DNA of 64,000 nt. It comes from Spirochaetales bacterium. GTDB lineage: Bacteria > Spirochaetota > Leptospiria > Leptospirales > Leptonemataceae. Shown one piece after another: positions 53,954 to 62,322 of the stretch (position 1 is its first letter; each line of letters starts with the position of its first letter). Under the pieces are notes generated by a model. The model saw only the letters and a program-made list of their open reading frames with translations, ran no database searches and was not told where the DNA came from. The DNA is taken from assembly GCA_024233935.1 (NCBI GenBank), contig JACKOY010000009.1, positions 1 to 64,000 on the forward strand, read 5' to 3'. The translations under genes and the position numbers were made by a program.

Positions 53954-56583
53954 AGTTTATCAACACACTGCGGCCCGGTTTGCGCGGCAAACTTTCGCTC
54001 TTTATCGGTGTGATGCTTTTGGTCCTGATAGGTGTGATCCTCGCTATTGTACTGAAACAGCAACGGGGAACGATATACGCGGCGGCCGAAGCCGAAGTGA
54101 CACGTTTCCTGCGACCGGTCGAAATCCTGAGTCTCGAGATAGACCAGACCGTTGAAAACCTGATCCGCCTGGAGGAGCTTCGTCTGCGGGTCCAGAACCA
54201 TGAACGGCAAATGCGCGGCCGCCGCGATCGGAACTATTATGACGCGTACTTTGGAGAAAACGTGCTGGACCTGGCCGAAGACCGCTTTCGCGCCCAGATT
54301 CGATCCAGCGCCCGGGCGGAACCCATAGACGAGCGGCGGTTCGAACAGTATCTGCAGCAGGCCCGCTGGTTTGCGATCTATCCGCGGCGAACGCCCGGCG
54401 TGCACGACAACTACGCCATTCGACGCATCGCCTTCTGGCGCAGCCTGCGCCAGGATTTTGACTACGAAGATCGGTTGAAGCTGGGCTTTCAGGCGCTCGA
54501 TCTGACGCGTTACCGCGCAGAATCCATCAATCTTTCACGGCAAATCCGCTTCGACACCGTGCAGGTGGTCAGCGCCGACCAGAGAGCAAGCTCGGAAATC
54601 AACCGTTTCGAATGGGGCCAGGTGCCGGAATTACGCCAGGCCATGGACGATATCCATACACCGCTGGCCGAACAGCAACGCGCCCTCTTTGAGCCGTTGC
54701 GCCGGCCGTACCAGACTGAAAACGCGACCTACTTCCTGGTATTCCGCACTCTTTTTCGCAATCCCGAAGTAAGTGAGCGGGCCACGCTAGTGGCACGCAA
54801 TCTTGAGACCGGCACCCACTCAAGCCTCTGGCGACAGTACGTTCAACGAGAGCGGACTATTATTGAACAATTTCAGGATCTGGCTGAGAAGATACGCGGG
54901 CGTACCGCTGCGCTACGCGAAAGCCAGCCCGTTGTCCCGCCCTTCGCCGATCGTGAGCTGATGCAGTTGCTCGGCGACTATGACGCGGCCCTCGAAGAAC
55001 GCGCGGCCCTGCTTGATCGCTTCTATGTGGATCTATTGGGCAAGCAGGACCCGGGTTATGCTTCGGTTCTGGAACAATTGCGCGACCTGCGAAGCGACCT
55101 CGAAGAGTTGCCCGCCGACGCGTCTACCGAGCGGGAGGCGCTTTTGACCCGCATCGGGGAAGTGAAAGCCGAGCGTGCGGCTCTGGACGAAACGCGCCGC
55201 TTTACGACCGAAGACAGCCTCGCAGATGCCTTTCTTTACCTGCGCGATGCGGCTCTGTTCAATCGAACCCAGATCTCTTACAAAGCCGACCTCGAGTCCT
55301 ACAGCCGGTACTGTAACAGCCAGTGGACCCGCGCTCGAACCCGAGAAGACTATGCAAATCTACGATCCTGGATCCTGCGCGCACGGAGCGAAACGTACGC
55401 ACCGGCACCGCACACCGGCGGCCGTTTGCTCTACCTGACCCGCAGCGAGGCCCAGGAGCAGATGTTTCAGCTCGACACGACGCCTCTGGACGAACTTGCC
55501 GGGCAGTTGCTCTATGAGAATGCAGCCGGCTTCACGCGCATTCTTATGGACCAGACCGAAGCCCGCAGCCGGATCGTGGCCGAGCGTGATCGCTTTCTGG
55601 ACACGTCGCTTTCGATTGGGTTTCGAATGATCTTTCTTGCGTTCTTACTTTCGGGGGCTCTGGTCCAAACCATACGACAGATTATCGGTGGGGCACAACG
55701 GGTCGGCCGCGGTGAACTCAATGTGCACTTCGACTATGCCGGGCGCGACGAATTCGGCGACCTGGTTGGTTCGTTGAACTCCATGGTGCGCGGATTGCGC
55801 GAGCGCGAGGAGCTGCGTGGCGAACTCTCGGCGGCAGAAGAGATCCAGAAGCAGCTGATCCCGACCGATATCCCGAAGAGTATGCAGGAATGGATCTCCT
55901 GCGGCATGTTCTACAAGGCCATGCATGGCGTCGGTGGCGACTACTTCGATCTGATTCGAGTGGGGCGCGACGAGATGGCGATTGCGGTGGCCGACGTTTC
56001 CAACCACGGCGTTGGCCCGGCGATTGTAATGACCCTCATGAGGTCCCAACTGCACGGAATCCTGCGACGGGGTGTGCGCGATCCCCGGGAGATCCTGTTG
56101 GAACTGAACGAACGGACCTATGCCGAGACCCCCGAGAACATCTTCATTACCATTTTTCTGGGTGTGTACAACCGCACCAACGGCGAACTGCGTTATTGCT
56201 CGGCCGGGCACAATGCGGCGTATGTTTACCGCTATCGTGCACAGAAACTCGAGACCATGCCGGCCGGCGGCATGCCCATCGGCGCCGTAGACAACGACCT
56301 GTTCGCCGATATCCTGGAATCCCATAAGATGAAACTCGGGACGGGTGACCTCTTCTTTCAGTACACGGACGGCGTCAACGAAGCCATGGACGATCAAGAC
56401 CGCCTCTTCGGAAACGAGAGGCTGGAAAAGATCTTACAGGAGCTGGGGCGCAAGAAACCCGCCGCAGTCGTCCAGGCCATTGCAGCCAGCGTGGAACGCT
56501 TCACAAAGAAGAGCCTGTTCAACGAAGGCCCCTCGGAACTGAACGATGACATCGCCATGGTGGCTTTCCGGCGCCTGAAGTAA
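53950..56583 (+). CDS. HAMP-SpoIIE membrane phosphatase (RsbU-like)
   Basis: 877 residues. A first membrane helix (about 15-36) is followed by a long extracytoplasmic, largely helical sensor region (about 37-550, charged and coiled-coil rich), then a second helix (about 556-576), a HAMP domain (IGGAQRVGRGELNVHFDYAG) and a SpoIIE/PP2C phosphatase (about 630-877). The phosphatase has GGDYFDLI, ADVSNHGVGPAIV, YCSAGHNAAYVYR and the final NDDIAMVAF metal ligands. It should dephosphorylate the STAS protein when an outside signal is sensed. The ATGA overlap with the kinase gene makes it one operon. Confidence 0.93.
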   Translation: MKFINTLRPGLRGKLSLFIGVMLLVLIGVILAIVLKQQRGTIYAAAEAEVTRFLRPVEILSLEIDQTVENLIRLEELRLRVQNHERQMRGRRDRNYYDAYFGENVLDLAEDRFRAQIRSSARAEPIDERRFEQYLQQARWFAIYPRRTPGVHDNYAIRRIAFWRSLRQDFDYEDRLKLGFQALDLTRYRAESINLSRQIRFDTVQVVSADQRASSEINRFEWGQVPELRQAMDDIHTPLAEQQRALFEPLRRPYQTENATYFLVFRTLFRNPEVSERATLVARNLETGTHSSLWRQYVQRERTIIEQFQDLAEKIRGRTAALRESQPVVPPFADRELMQLLGDYDAALEERAALLDRFYVDLLGKQDPGYASVLEQLRDLRSDLEELPADASTEREALLTRIGEVKAERAALDETRRFTTEDSLADAFLYLRDAALFNRTQISYKADLESYSRYCNSQWTRARTREDYANLRSWILRARSETYAPAPHTGGRLLYLTRSEAQEQMFQLDTTPLDELAGQLLYENAAGFTRILMDQTEARSRIVAERDRFLDTSLSIGFRMIFLAFLLSGALVQTIRQIIGGAQRVGRGELNVHFDYAGRDEFGDLVGSLNSMVRGLREREELRGELSAAEEIQKQLIPTDIPKSMQEWISCGMFYKAMHGVGGDYFDLIRVGRDEMAIAVADVSNHGVGPAIVMTLMRSQLHGILRRGVRDPREILLELNERTYAETPENIFITIFLGVYNRTNGELRYCSAGHNAAYVYRYRAQKLETMPAGGMPIGAVDNDLFADILESHKMKLGTGDLFFQYTDGVNEAMDDQDRLFGNERLEKILQELGRKKPAAVVQAIAASVERFTKKSLFNEGPSELNDDIAMVAFRRLK

Positions 56584-56614
56584 CGACTGCCCGGCCGTCC
56601 CGGAGGCGTTTCCA

Positions 56615-57574
56615 TTGACAGCAAAAGGCGCCGTCGGACTTCTGATCCGCGCCATGTCCATCGAACTGGAAAGTATCGCCTTTCACGAAGGCCAGTATCG
56701 CCCGCTGCGGGAGTGCAACGTGAATATCTCCACGCACGCGCTCCAGTATGGCACCATGGTATTTGGTGGCATGCGTGGTTACTTCAACGCCGAACACGGT
56801 CGCCTGTATATCTTCCGCCTGCGGGATCACCTCGAACGGCTGACAAAAAGCGCCCGCATTATGCAGATGAAGCCGCCGCTTTCGGTCGAAGAAATGCAGG
56901 AAGTCGCCATTGAGCTGGCGCGACGTAACCAGGCCCGCCAGAACATCTACTTTCGGCCTTTTATCTACAAAAGCGCCCTGCAACTTTCGCCCCGTCTCCA
57001 TGACGTACAGGACAGCTTTGCGATGTACGTAATCCCCCTTGATGACTATCTGGACACGACCCGCGGCCTGCGGGTGGCCGTTTCGAGCTGGAGACGCATC
57101 GACGAGAACATTATCCCCACCAGGGCCAAGGCTTCGGGGGGTTATATAAATTCGGCACTTGCCAAGTCGGAGGCGGTTCAGAACGGAAACGACGAAGCCA
57201 TCTTTCTGGACATGCGTGGATTTGTCAGCGAAGGCAGCGCCGAGAATCTGTTTCTGGTGCGCGATGGCGTTTTGATTACCCCGCATGTGGCCTCCGCGGT
57301 GCTGGAAGGGATTACCCGACGCACAATCATCGAACTGGCGCGGGCACGTAACATTCCGGTTGCGGAGCGCGACGTGGCCCGGTCCGAACTTTATATCGCA
57401 GACGAACTCTTTTTGTGCGGGACCGGAGCCCAGGTGGCCTGGGTGGCCGAAGTGGACCGGCGGGTCGTGGGCAATGGCGAAATGGGACCGATCACACAAA
57501 AGCTGCGCGCGGATTTCCTTTCGATCGTGCGGGGAACCAATCCGGAGTTCCAGCACTGGTTGACCGGGATCTGA
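56615..57574 (+). CDS. ilvE: Branched-chain amino acid aminotransferase
   Basis: A fold-type IV PLP enzyme of 306-319 residues. Family segments include STHALQYGTMVFGGMRGY, the Arg in RLRDHLERL, the PLP Lys in ASGGYINSALAKSEA (Lys near residue 162-175 depending on start), and the phosphate-binding GSAENLFLVRDG and VLEGITRRTI. It transaminates Leu, Ile and Val with 2-oxoglutarate. Two starts are possible: TTG 56615 with a good CGGAGG site, or ATG 56654 with none, which gives the more usual N-terminus MSIELES. A permease gene follows three bases after the stop. Confidence 0.9.
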   Translation: MTAKGAVGLLIRAMSIELESIAFHEGQYRPLRECNVNISTHALQYGTMVFGGMRGYFNAEHGRLYIFRLRDHLERLTKSARIMQMKPPLSVEEMQEVAIELARRNQARQNIYFRPFIYKSALQLSPRLHDVQDSFAMYVIPLDDYLDTTRGLRVAVSSWRRIDENIIPTRAKASGGYINSALAKSEAVQNGNDEAIFLDMRGFVSEGSAENLFLVRDGVLITPHVASAVLEGITRRTIIELARARNIPVAERDVARSELYIADELFLCGTGAQVAWVAEVDRRVVGNGEMGPITQKLRADFLSIVRGTNPEFQHWLTGI

Positions 57575-57577
57575 TCG

Positions 57578-59011
57578 TTGTCGCAAGACAAAGGCAGCGA
57601 TCTCGTCGAAGGTCTGGGGCTACGCGAAGCCCTGGCCATTGTGGTTGGCCGCATTATCGGATCCGGTATCTTTCGCACACCCGGCCCCATGATGCTGGCA
57701 GTCGCCGGCCTTGATGCGGGACAGAATTACGCACCCGGCAGCCTGTCTCCGCAACAGATGTCGGTCGGACTGTTTCTTCTGGCCTGGGTCATCGGCGGTG
57801 TGGCCACGATTCTCGCCTCCCTTTGTTACGCCGAGCTGGTCGCAATGTTGCCGCGTTCCGGTGGACCGTACGCCTATTTAAAAGAGGCGTACTCCGATCT
57901 GTGGGCTTTCCTGCGGGGCTGGGCCATGTTCTTTGTCTCGGAAACCGCTTCGATTGTGGCAGTTGCCCTGGTATTTTCGGAATATGGCGCCTACGCCCTG
58001 AAGACGGCCACCGGTATCGAGGCGGGAACCTGGGGAGAGGCCGGAGTTGCACTGGCGATTATTCTGGCTTTGACCCTGGCCAATTCCTTCGGCGTGTTCG
58101 CCTCGGGCATCCTGCAGGATGTGCTATCGTTCTTGAAGGTTTTCGCGCTGATCGTCCTGGTTCTGACCTGCTTTAGCGCCCGGGGCGATGTCGCGCATTT
58201 CACTTCGAACGTCTGGCCCGAGCAATGGGGTTGGGGTACGATGTTCGGTATGGCGGCCGCTCTACGTTATGGTTTCTTCGCCTACAGCGGCTGGGAAGGG
58301 GCGACTTATGTAGCTGAAGAAGTCCGCAACCCGCGCAAGAATCTGCCGCTTTCCTTGCTTTTGGGCGTGTGCGGTGTCATGTGCATCTACCTGCTCGTTA
58401 ACGGTGCCTATCTCTACCAGCTCGATGCGGTTTCCATTGCGCTGGCCCGCAAGGAAATCTCAGCCCGGGCCATGGAGGCAGCGATCGGGACTGCCGGGGG
58501 TCTGTTTATCGCCGGCGCGGTCATGCTGAGCACCTTCGGCAATGTGAGCACGCAGATCATGGTGAAGGCCCGGACCTGGCATGCCATGGCCCGGGATGGA
58601 CTGTTCTTTTCCGTGGCAGCAAAGACCAGCCCTCGTTTCCGGACCCCCAACCGGGCTCTGTGGTTGCAGGCGCTCTGGGCGTCGATCCTGTTGATCGCGG
58701 CCACGCTGGCAGGCGGCAAGTACGAACGCATCATCGACTTCTTTACGTTTACATCTTACATCTTCAACCTGTCTACAATCCTCGCGGTCTGGGTCCTTCG
58801 GGTTCGAAAGCCCGGTTTGGAACGACCGTTTCGCATCCCGTTCTTTTATATTACAGTACCGCTCACCCTGGCAATCTACGGCTGGTTTACGCTGGCAACG
58901 CTGATCGACCGACCGCTCGAGTCGATGCTCGGCGTTCTGCTTACCCTGTTGGGGCTCCTTTTCTACTTCTGGAAAAAACGACAGACCGGGATCAAAGCTG
59001 AGCCGGTTTGA
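57578..59011 (+). CDS. APC-family amino acid permease
   Basis: A 477-residue transporter of the LAT/APC type with twelve membrane helices. The first helix carries the substrate-binding IVVGRIIGSGIFRTPG; a second conserved segment is LPRSGGPYAYLKEAY and the TM6 region is FFAYSGWEGATYVAEEV. It starts at TTG 57578, three bases after ilvE, so the two are co-transcribed. This makes a branched-chain or other neutral amino acid a plausible substrate. It acts in the cytoplasmic membrane as a symporter or exchanger. Confidence 0.9.
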   Translation: MSQDKGSDLVEGLGLREALAIVVGRIIGSGIFRTPGPMMLAVAGLDAGQNYAPGSLSPQQMSVGLFLLAWVIGGVATILASLCYAELVAMLPRSGGPYAYLKEAYSDLWAFLRGWAMFFVSETASIVAVALVFSEYGAYALKTATGIEAGTWGEAGVALAIILALTLANSFGVFASGILQDVLSFLKVFALIVLVLTCFSARGDVAHFTSNVWPEQWGWGTMFGMAAALRYGFFAYSGWEGATYVAEEVRNPRKNLPLSLLLGVCGVMCIYLLVNGAYLYQLDAVSIALARKEISARAMEAAIGTAGGLFIAGAVMLSTFGNVSTQIMVKARTWHAMARDGLFFSVAAKTSPRFRTPNRALWLQALWASILLIAATLAGGKYERIIDFFTFTSYIFNLSTILAVWVLRVRKPGLERPFRIPFFYITVPLTLAIYGWFTLATLIDRPLESMLGVLLTLLGLLFYFWKKRQTGIKAEPV

Positions 59012-59093
59012 AAAAAGATGGAACCCAAAGCCCGGGCATTCAGTCTGTAACTGTGGTGCGGGGCCCCTTCTCCAGGCCGTTCACCGGATTCGA

Positions 59094-59801
59094 ATGAAAC
59101 CGCTGTCGCTCTTTTTGAAATCCACATTGCCGGGCGTTGGGCTCGCGGCTCTGGTTCTGCTCGTGGGCCTGAAGCCTGTCGAAGCCGAACGCAGCCCCTG
59201 CGCGGGACTCGTAAACCCGGATCACAAGCGCGCCTGTTTCGAACGAGAATTCGAGTCGGCCGACCGCCGGCTGCAAAGAGTGACCGAGGCCATCTACGAG
59301 GACCTGGGGGAGAGTCAGCGTCAGGAGCTGCAGGCCGATGCGTTGCGCTGGGCCGGCTACCGCGACGAACTCTGCGGCGACCCGGACGGATTAGAAACGG
59401 ATGGTCAGACGGCGCTGTTCGCCTGTCGCCTGGAACTTACGAATGAACGCATGGACTACGTACGGCGGGCTTTTTCGGGCGAGGGAGTTCGATCCGGGCG
59501 CGCCGGAGTCTACGACGATGGCTTTGGAGGACAACTCACACTCCGCAGTCTCGAAGGCGAGACGCTGCAGTTCGCGATTGATGTGGTTCGAGGCCCCACC
59601 GCGCACATCGGGCAGATCTCCGGAGAAATCCAGATTCAAAATGGTCAGGCCCGTTTCGAATCGGAAGCGAATTGCGGCGATCGCTGTTGCACGCTCGAGT
59701 TTCGTTTCTTCGAAAGAGCGGTCGAGGTCACCGAGGGCGAGTGCTCCGAATATCACGGCCTGCGGGCCTACTTTGACGGCCGCTACCGAAAAATCCGCTG
59801 A
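59094..59801 (+). CDS. LprI-like (DUF1311) secreted protein
   Basis: 235 residues. A signal peptide (MKPLSLFLKSTLPGVGLAALVLLVGLKPVEA) precedes a cysteine-containing helical domain with NPDHKRACFEREFESADRRL and WAGYRDELCGDP and a later C-LELTNERMDY phrase. This is the lysozyme-inhibitor LprI N-terminal/DUF1311 pattern. The C-terminal half is a beta domain with a four-cysteine set (NCGDRCC, GEC). It likely works in the periplasm. Lysozyme inhibition is a family-based guess. Confidence 0.75.
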   Translation: MKPLSLFLKSTLPGVGLAALVLLVGLKPVEAERSPCAGLVNPDHKRACFEREFESADRRLQRVTEAIYEDLGESQRQELQADALRWAGYRDELCGDPDGLETDGQTALFACRLELTNERMDYVRRAFSGEGVRSGRAGVYDDGFGGQLTLRSLEGETLQFAIDVVRGPTAHIGQISGEIQIQNGQARFESEANCGDRCCTLEFRFFERAVEVTEGECSEYHGLRAYFDGRYRKIR

Positions 59802-59820
59802 CTCCGCGCAGGAATCTGGA

Positions 59821-60429
59821 TCAGGCAGCTACAGGCAGGACAGCCGGGCGACGCTCGCGCAACGCAACCACGACCGCCAGGCTACCAAACAGCAAACCGT
59901 TGTAGAGCAAGTCGCCGACAACCGTACCGCCGACCAACGCCATCGATTGGTCCTGCTGGATGAAGGGCAGGGCCACGAGATAGCAATAGACCAGGCCATC
60001 TATGGTGTGAGCATACATGCCACTGAATCCCCACACCGCCAGGTTGGAGAAAACGAAAAACAGGGCCGAGCCGGCCAGGGAAGCCCCAACGAACGCACCG
60101 AAGCGTACCAGGGAACGTAACCAGCGGGGTCCGGCAGCGAAGTCACGGTGCAGGTGATGGCCGAAAAAGGCCGGCATCACAATCGCCGCGTTGACGAGCA
60201 CCATCTGCAGAAGATCGTAACCACCGAGCAGGACGTTCGAGACCAGCATGGCTGCCATCGGCACCATCCAGGAAAAACGAGGAGAACGGAAATAGTAGCC
60301 GGAGAAGAGAGCCACTGCTCCCACGGCCCCGAAATTGACGGGGTGCGGAGCCAGCCTGGCCGCGACGGCGACCAGAATCAGCAGGGTGGAAACGAGCCCA
60401 ATATGAGCCGGCGAAAGATTCCTGTTCAT
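59821..60429 (-). CDS. DUF6580/ECF-type S-component-like membrane protein
   Basis: 202 residues from ATG 60429 with about six membrane helices. The opening ARLAPHPVNFGAVGAVALFSGYYFR and the middle SNVLLGGYDLL match the DUF6580 pattern, whose members resemble ECF-transporter substrate-binding components. It lies 37 bases after the DUF4430 lipoprotein gene on the same strand. The pair therefore looks like an outer binder plus a membrane uptake component. No ECF ATPase genes are in the window. Confidence 0.7.
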   Translation of the reverse strand: MNRNLSPAHIGLVSTLLILVAVAARLAPHPVNFGAVGAVALFSGYYFRSPRFSWMVPMAAMLVSNVLLGGYDLLQMVLVNAAIVMPAFFGHHLHRDFAAGPRWLRSLVRFGAFVGASLAGSALFFVFSNLAVWGFSGMYAHTIDGLVYCYLVALPFIQQDQSMALVGGTVVGDLLYNGLLFGSLAVVVALRERRPAVLPVAA

Positions 60430-60466
60430 GGCTGAACTGGAGCCCGCCGAAGGCCCCTCTGTCAAG

Positions 60467-60898
60467 TCAATTGGCGTGGGGTTGTCCGCAGCTTTCGCGC
60501 TCCTCCCAGGAAACAAAGCACCAGGCGACGCGATCTCCACCCGAAAGCTGAGACACCCCAACCCCGACCGGAGAAAGCTGCCCGTTTACCGCATACATCC
60601 AGTTTCGGGCCTCGTCCCCCGCGCCCTGATTCACGTAGCCCTGAATGGCGCTTACGAAAGCCTCTCGCCCCTCGCCCTCGACCGAAATCGCCAGGCCCTC
60701 GTCAGACCGGAGCGCAAGCAACACATCCAGCAGTGTGGCGCCTGGTTGGACCGATGTCGAATATTCAATCTGATTGCCGGGCACGTCAAAGACCAGGCTT
60801 ACCTCACCCGGGACAGCGGACGACGACCCCCGGTCGCAGGCAAACAGTGCCGTCAGGATCAAGACGGCCGCGGATAGCAGTATCAAACTTCGGTGCAT
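60467..60898 (-). CDS. DUF4430 lipoprotein (transcobalamin-like domain)
   Basis: 143 residues. A lipoprotein signal peptide (lipobox LFAC, Cys near residue 21) is followed by a single DUF4430 domain: VSLVFDVPGNQIEYSTSVQ, TLLDVLLAL, then NWMYAVNGQLSPVGVG and GDRVAWCFV. This domain is shared with the small beta domain of transcobalamin-like proteins and helps bind corrinoids. With the following DUF6580 gene it may capture a corrinoid or similar ligand. The upstream region shows no cobalamin riboswitch. Confidence 0.78.
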   Translation of the reverse strand: MHRSLILLSAAVLILTALFACDRGSSSAVPGEVSLVFDVPGNQIEYSTSVQPGATLLDVLLALRSDEGLAISVEGEGREAFVSAIQGYVNQGAGDEARNWMYAVNGQLSPVGVGVSQLSGGDRVAWCFVSWEERESCGQPHAN

Positions 60899-61047
60899 GG
60901 CAGGTAACCTCAGGAAGCGCGTTACGTCCGATGCTGGGGCGTTGCGCTCTGTGCGTGCAACCGGGAATTTTCGATCAGGGCCAGAATTGCGCGCCGGGGG
61001 GCCAAAGGGCAGGTGACTGCCTCGCGTACAACCGAGGCGAATCTATC

Positions 61048-62151
61048 TCAGCCGCCCGGGAACAATCGTTCTACGACTTCTTCGGCGAGCGCAGGGGATG
61101 CCGTCAGGCCCGGACTCTCGATGCCGAGCAAATGCAGGACCCGGGCCGGCTGCTCCTCAATCACGAATTCCCGCACCGGCGCCCCTTCCAGAAATAGCCG
61201 TGGTCGAAGTCCGCTGTAGCCAGGCTCCAGATCTTCTTCGGTGTACGAATCCAGGATTTGCTCCAGCGATTCGAAAAAAACACGACGCTCCATGGTAATG
61301 CGGTAGTCGGCTTTGTGATCGGCCCAGACGGAATTCGGCCCCGCGTAGGCATCGCCGTTCATGTGGAAGGTGTAGTGCACACCGAGGGCCGTAGAACTGG
61401 CCGCTGGAAGCGGATAGACCAGCTTACGGTAGGGAAGGGAGCGACGCAGTCGGTAGTATTCGCCGCGGTTGGGCCGCACTTCGTAGCCACGTAAGCCCGC
61501 AAGGCCGGCCACCACATCGGCCTGAAGACCGGCGGCATTGACGATGGCGCTGCATTCGATGGCCTCGACGCCCCCTTCCTGCTCTCGAATGGAAAGCAGT
61601 TCTGCACGACCGCTCTGAAGCGCCCGGCACTCCCGTCCCAACAGAAAGATCGCGCCGGCTTCCTCCGCCGCAAGTCGCACGGCAGCATGATAGGCCGGCA
61701 CGTCGATGACTCCGCTGTTCTTGCTGTGCAAAGCCAGAGCTCCCAGCACATGAGGGTAGGTTCCCCCCGGATCCCTTATGAGTTCCAGACCCGTAGCGCC
61801 ACAGGCCACGGCATTGTCCCTGAGCGCCAGCAGTCGGGTCTCCGCCTCCTGGTTGCGGTCGGGTTCGGCGTGGCGACCGGTGACGATCAGTTTACCGCAG
61901 ATCTCAAAGGGCACATTTCGATCACGGGCAAATTCAACGGCCAGGGTCCTCCCCCGGATACAGTGACGCGCCTTGCGCGAATCCGGTTCATAGTACAGGC
62001 CGGCGTGCAGGACCCCGGAGTTGCGGCCCGTTATTCCGTCCCGGGGATCCGCGCTCTGGTCGCAAACCGCCGTTACGAGCCCCCTTCGGGCAGCAACGAG
62101 GGCAACCCAGCTACCGATGATTCCTGAGCCGACGACGAGCAGATCGATCAC
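61048..62151 (-). CDS. lhgO: FAD-dependent oxidoreductase, L-2-hydroxyglutarate oxidase-like
   Basis: About 367 residues from GTG 62151; a TTG at 62187 would add twelve codons. The FAD-binding GSGIIGSWVALVAARRG is at the N-terminus, followed by ITGRNSGVLHAGLYYEPDS with the His that binds the flavin in the LhgO/DAO branch, and YSGLRPRL near the end. LhgO removes electrons from L-2-hydroxyglutarate into the quinone pool; related enzymes oxidise other hydroxy or amino acids. It is divergent from the 62323 gene. Confidence 0.8.
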   Translation of the reverse strand: MIDLLVVGSGIIGSWVALVAARRGLVTAVCDQSADPRDGITGRNSGVLHAGLYYEPDSRKARHCIRGRTLAVEFARDRNVPFEICGKLIVTGRHAEPDRNQEAETRLLALRDNAVACGATGLELIRDPGGTYPHVLGALALHSKNSGVIDVPAYHAAVRLAAEEAGAIFLLGRECRALQSGRAELLSIREQEGGVEAIECSAIVNAAGLQADVVAGLAGLRGYEVRPNRGEYYRLRRSLPYRKLVYPLPAASSTALGVHYTFHMNGDAYAGPNSVWADHKADYRITMERRVFFESLEQILDSYTEEDLEPGYSGLRPRLFLEGAPVREFVIEEQPARVLHLLGIESPGLTASPALAEEVVERLFPGG

Positions 62152-62206
62152 AAACGGACCGTGTTTGGGCCTCGAAGGCCCTGTCAATGCGCTTGCGTCC
62201 GACCCG

Positions 62207-62236
62207 CCCGATTCGCAACGTGGCCTGCGAATCGGG
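62207..62236. other. 11-bp perfect hairpin in the divergent gap
   Basis: CCCGATTCGCA and TGCGAATCGGG form an uninterrupted 11-bp stem with an eight-base loop, just upstream of a putative promoter for the 62323 gene. It could be an operator or a hairpin in the leader on the other strand. Confidence 0.5.
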
Positions 62237-62265
62237 TTGCGGTGTAGATTCGGCTGCCGTAGAAT
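62237..62265 (+). promoter_or_regulatory. Putative promoter of the 62323 gene
   Basis: TTGCGG (62237-62242) and TAGAAT (62260-62265) are separated by 17 bases, a good spacing. They lie about 57 bases before the ATG at 62323. Confidence 0.4.
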
Positions 62266-62322
62266 ACACCCGAACGCGGGCGGAGGATCAACTGGCCCCG
62301 AAGGCCTGAGGAAGAATGCGCG

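Noticed and set aside
60899..61047. Possible cobalamin riboswitch before the DUF4430 gene
   Set aside because: The B12 box and other conserved riboswitch segments are not present on the minus strand.
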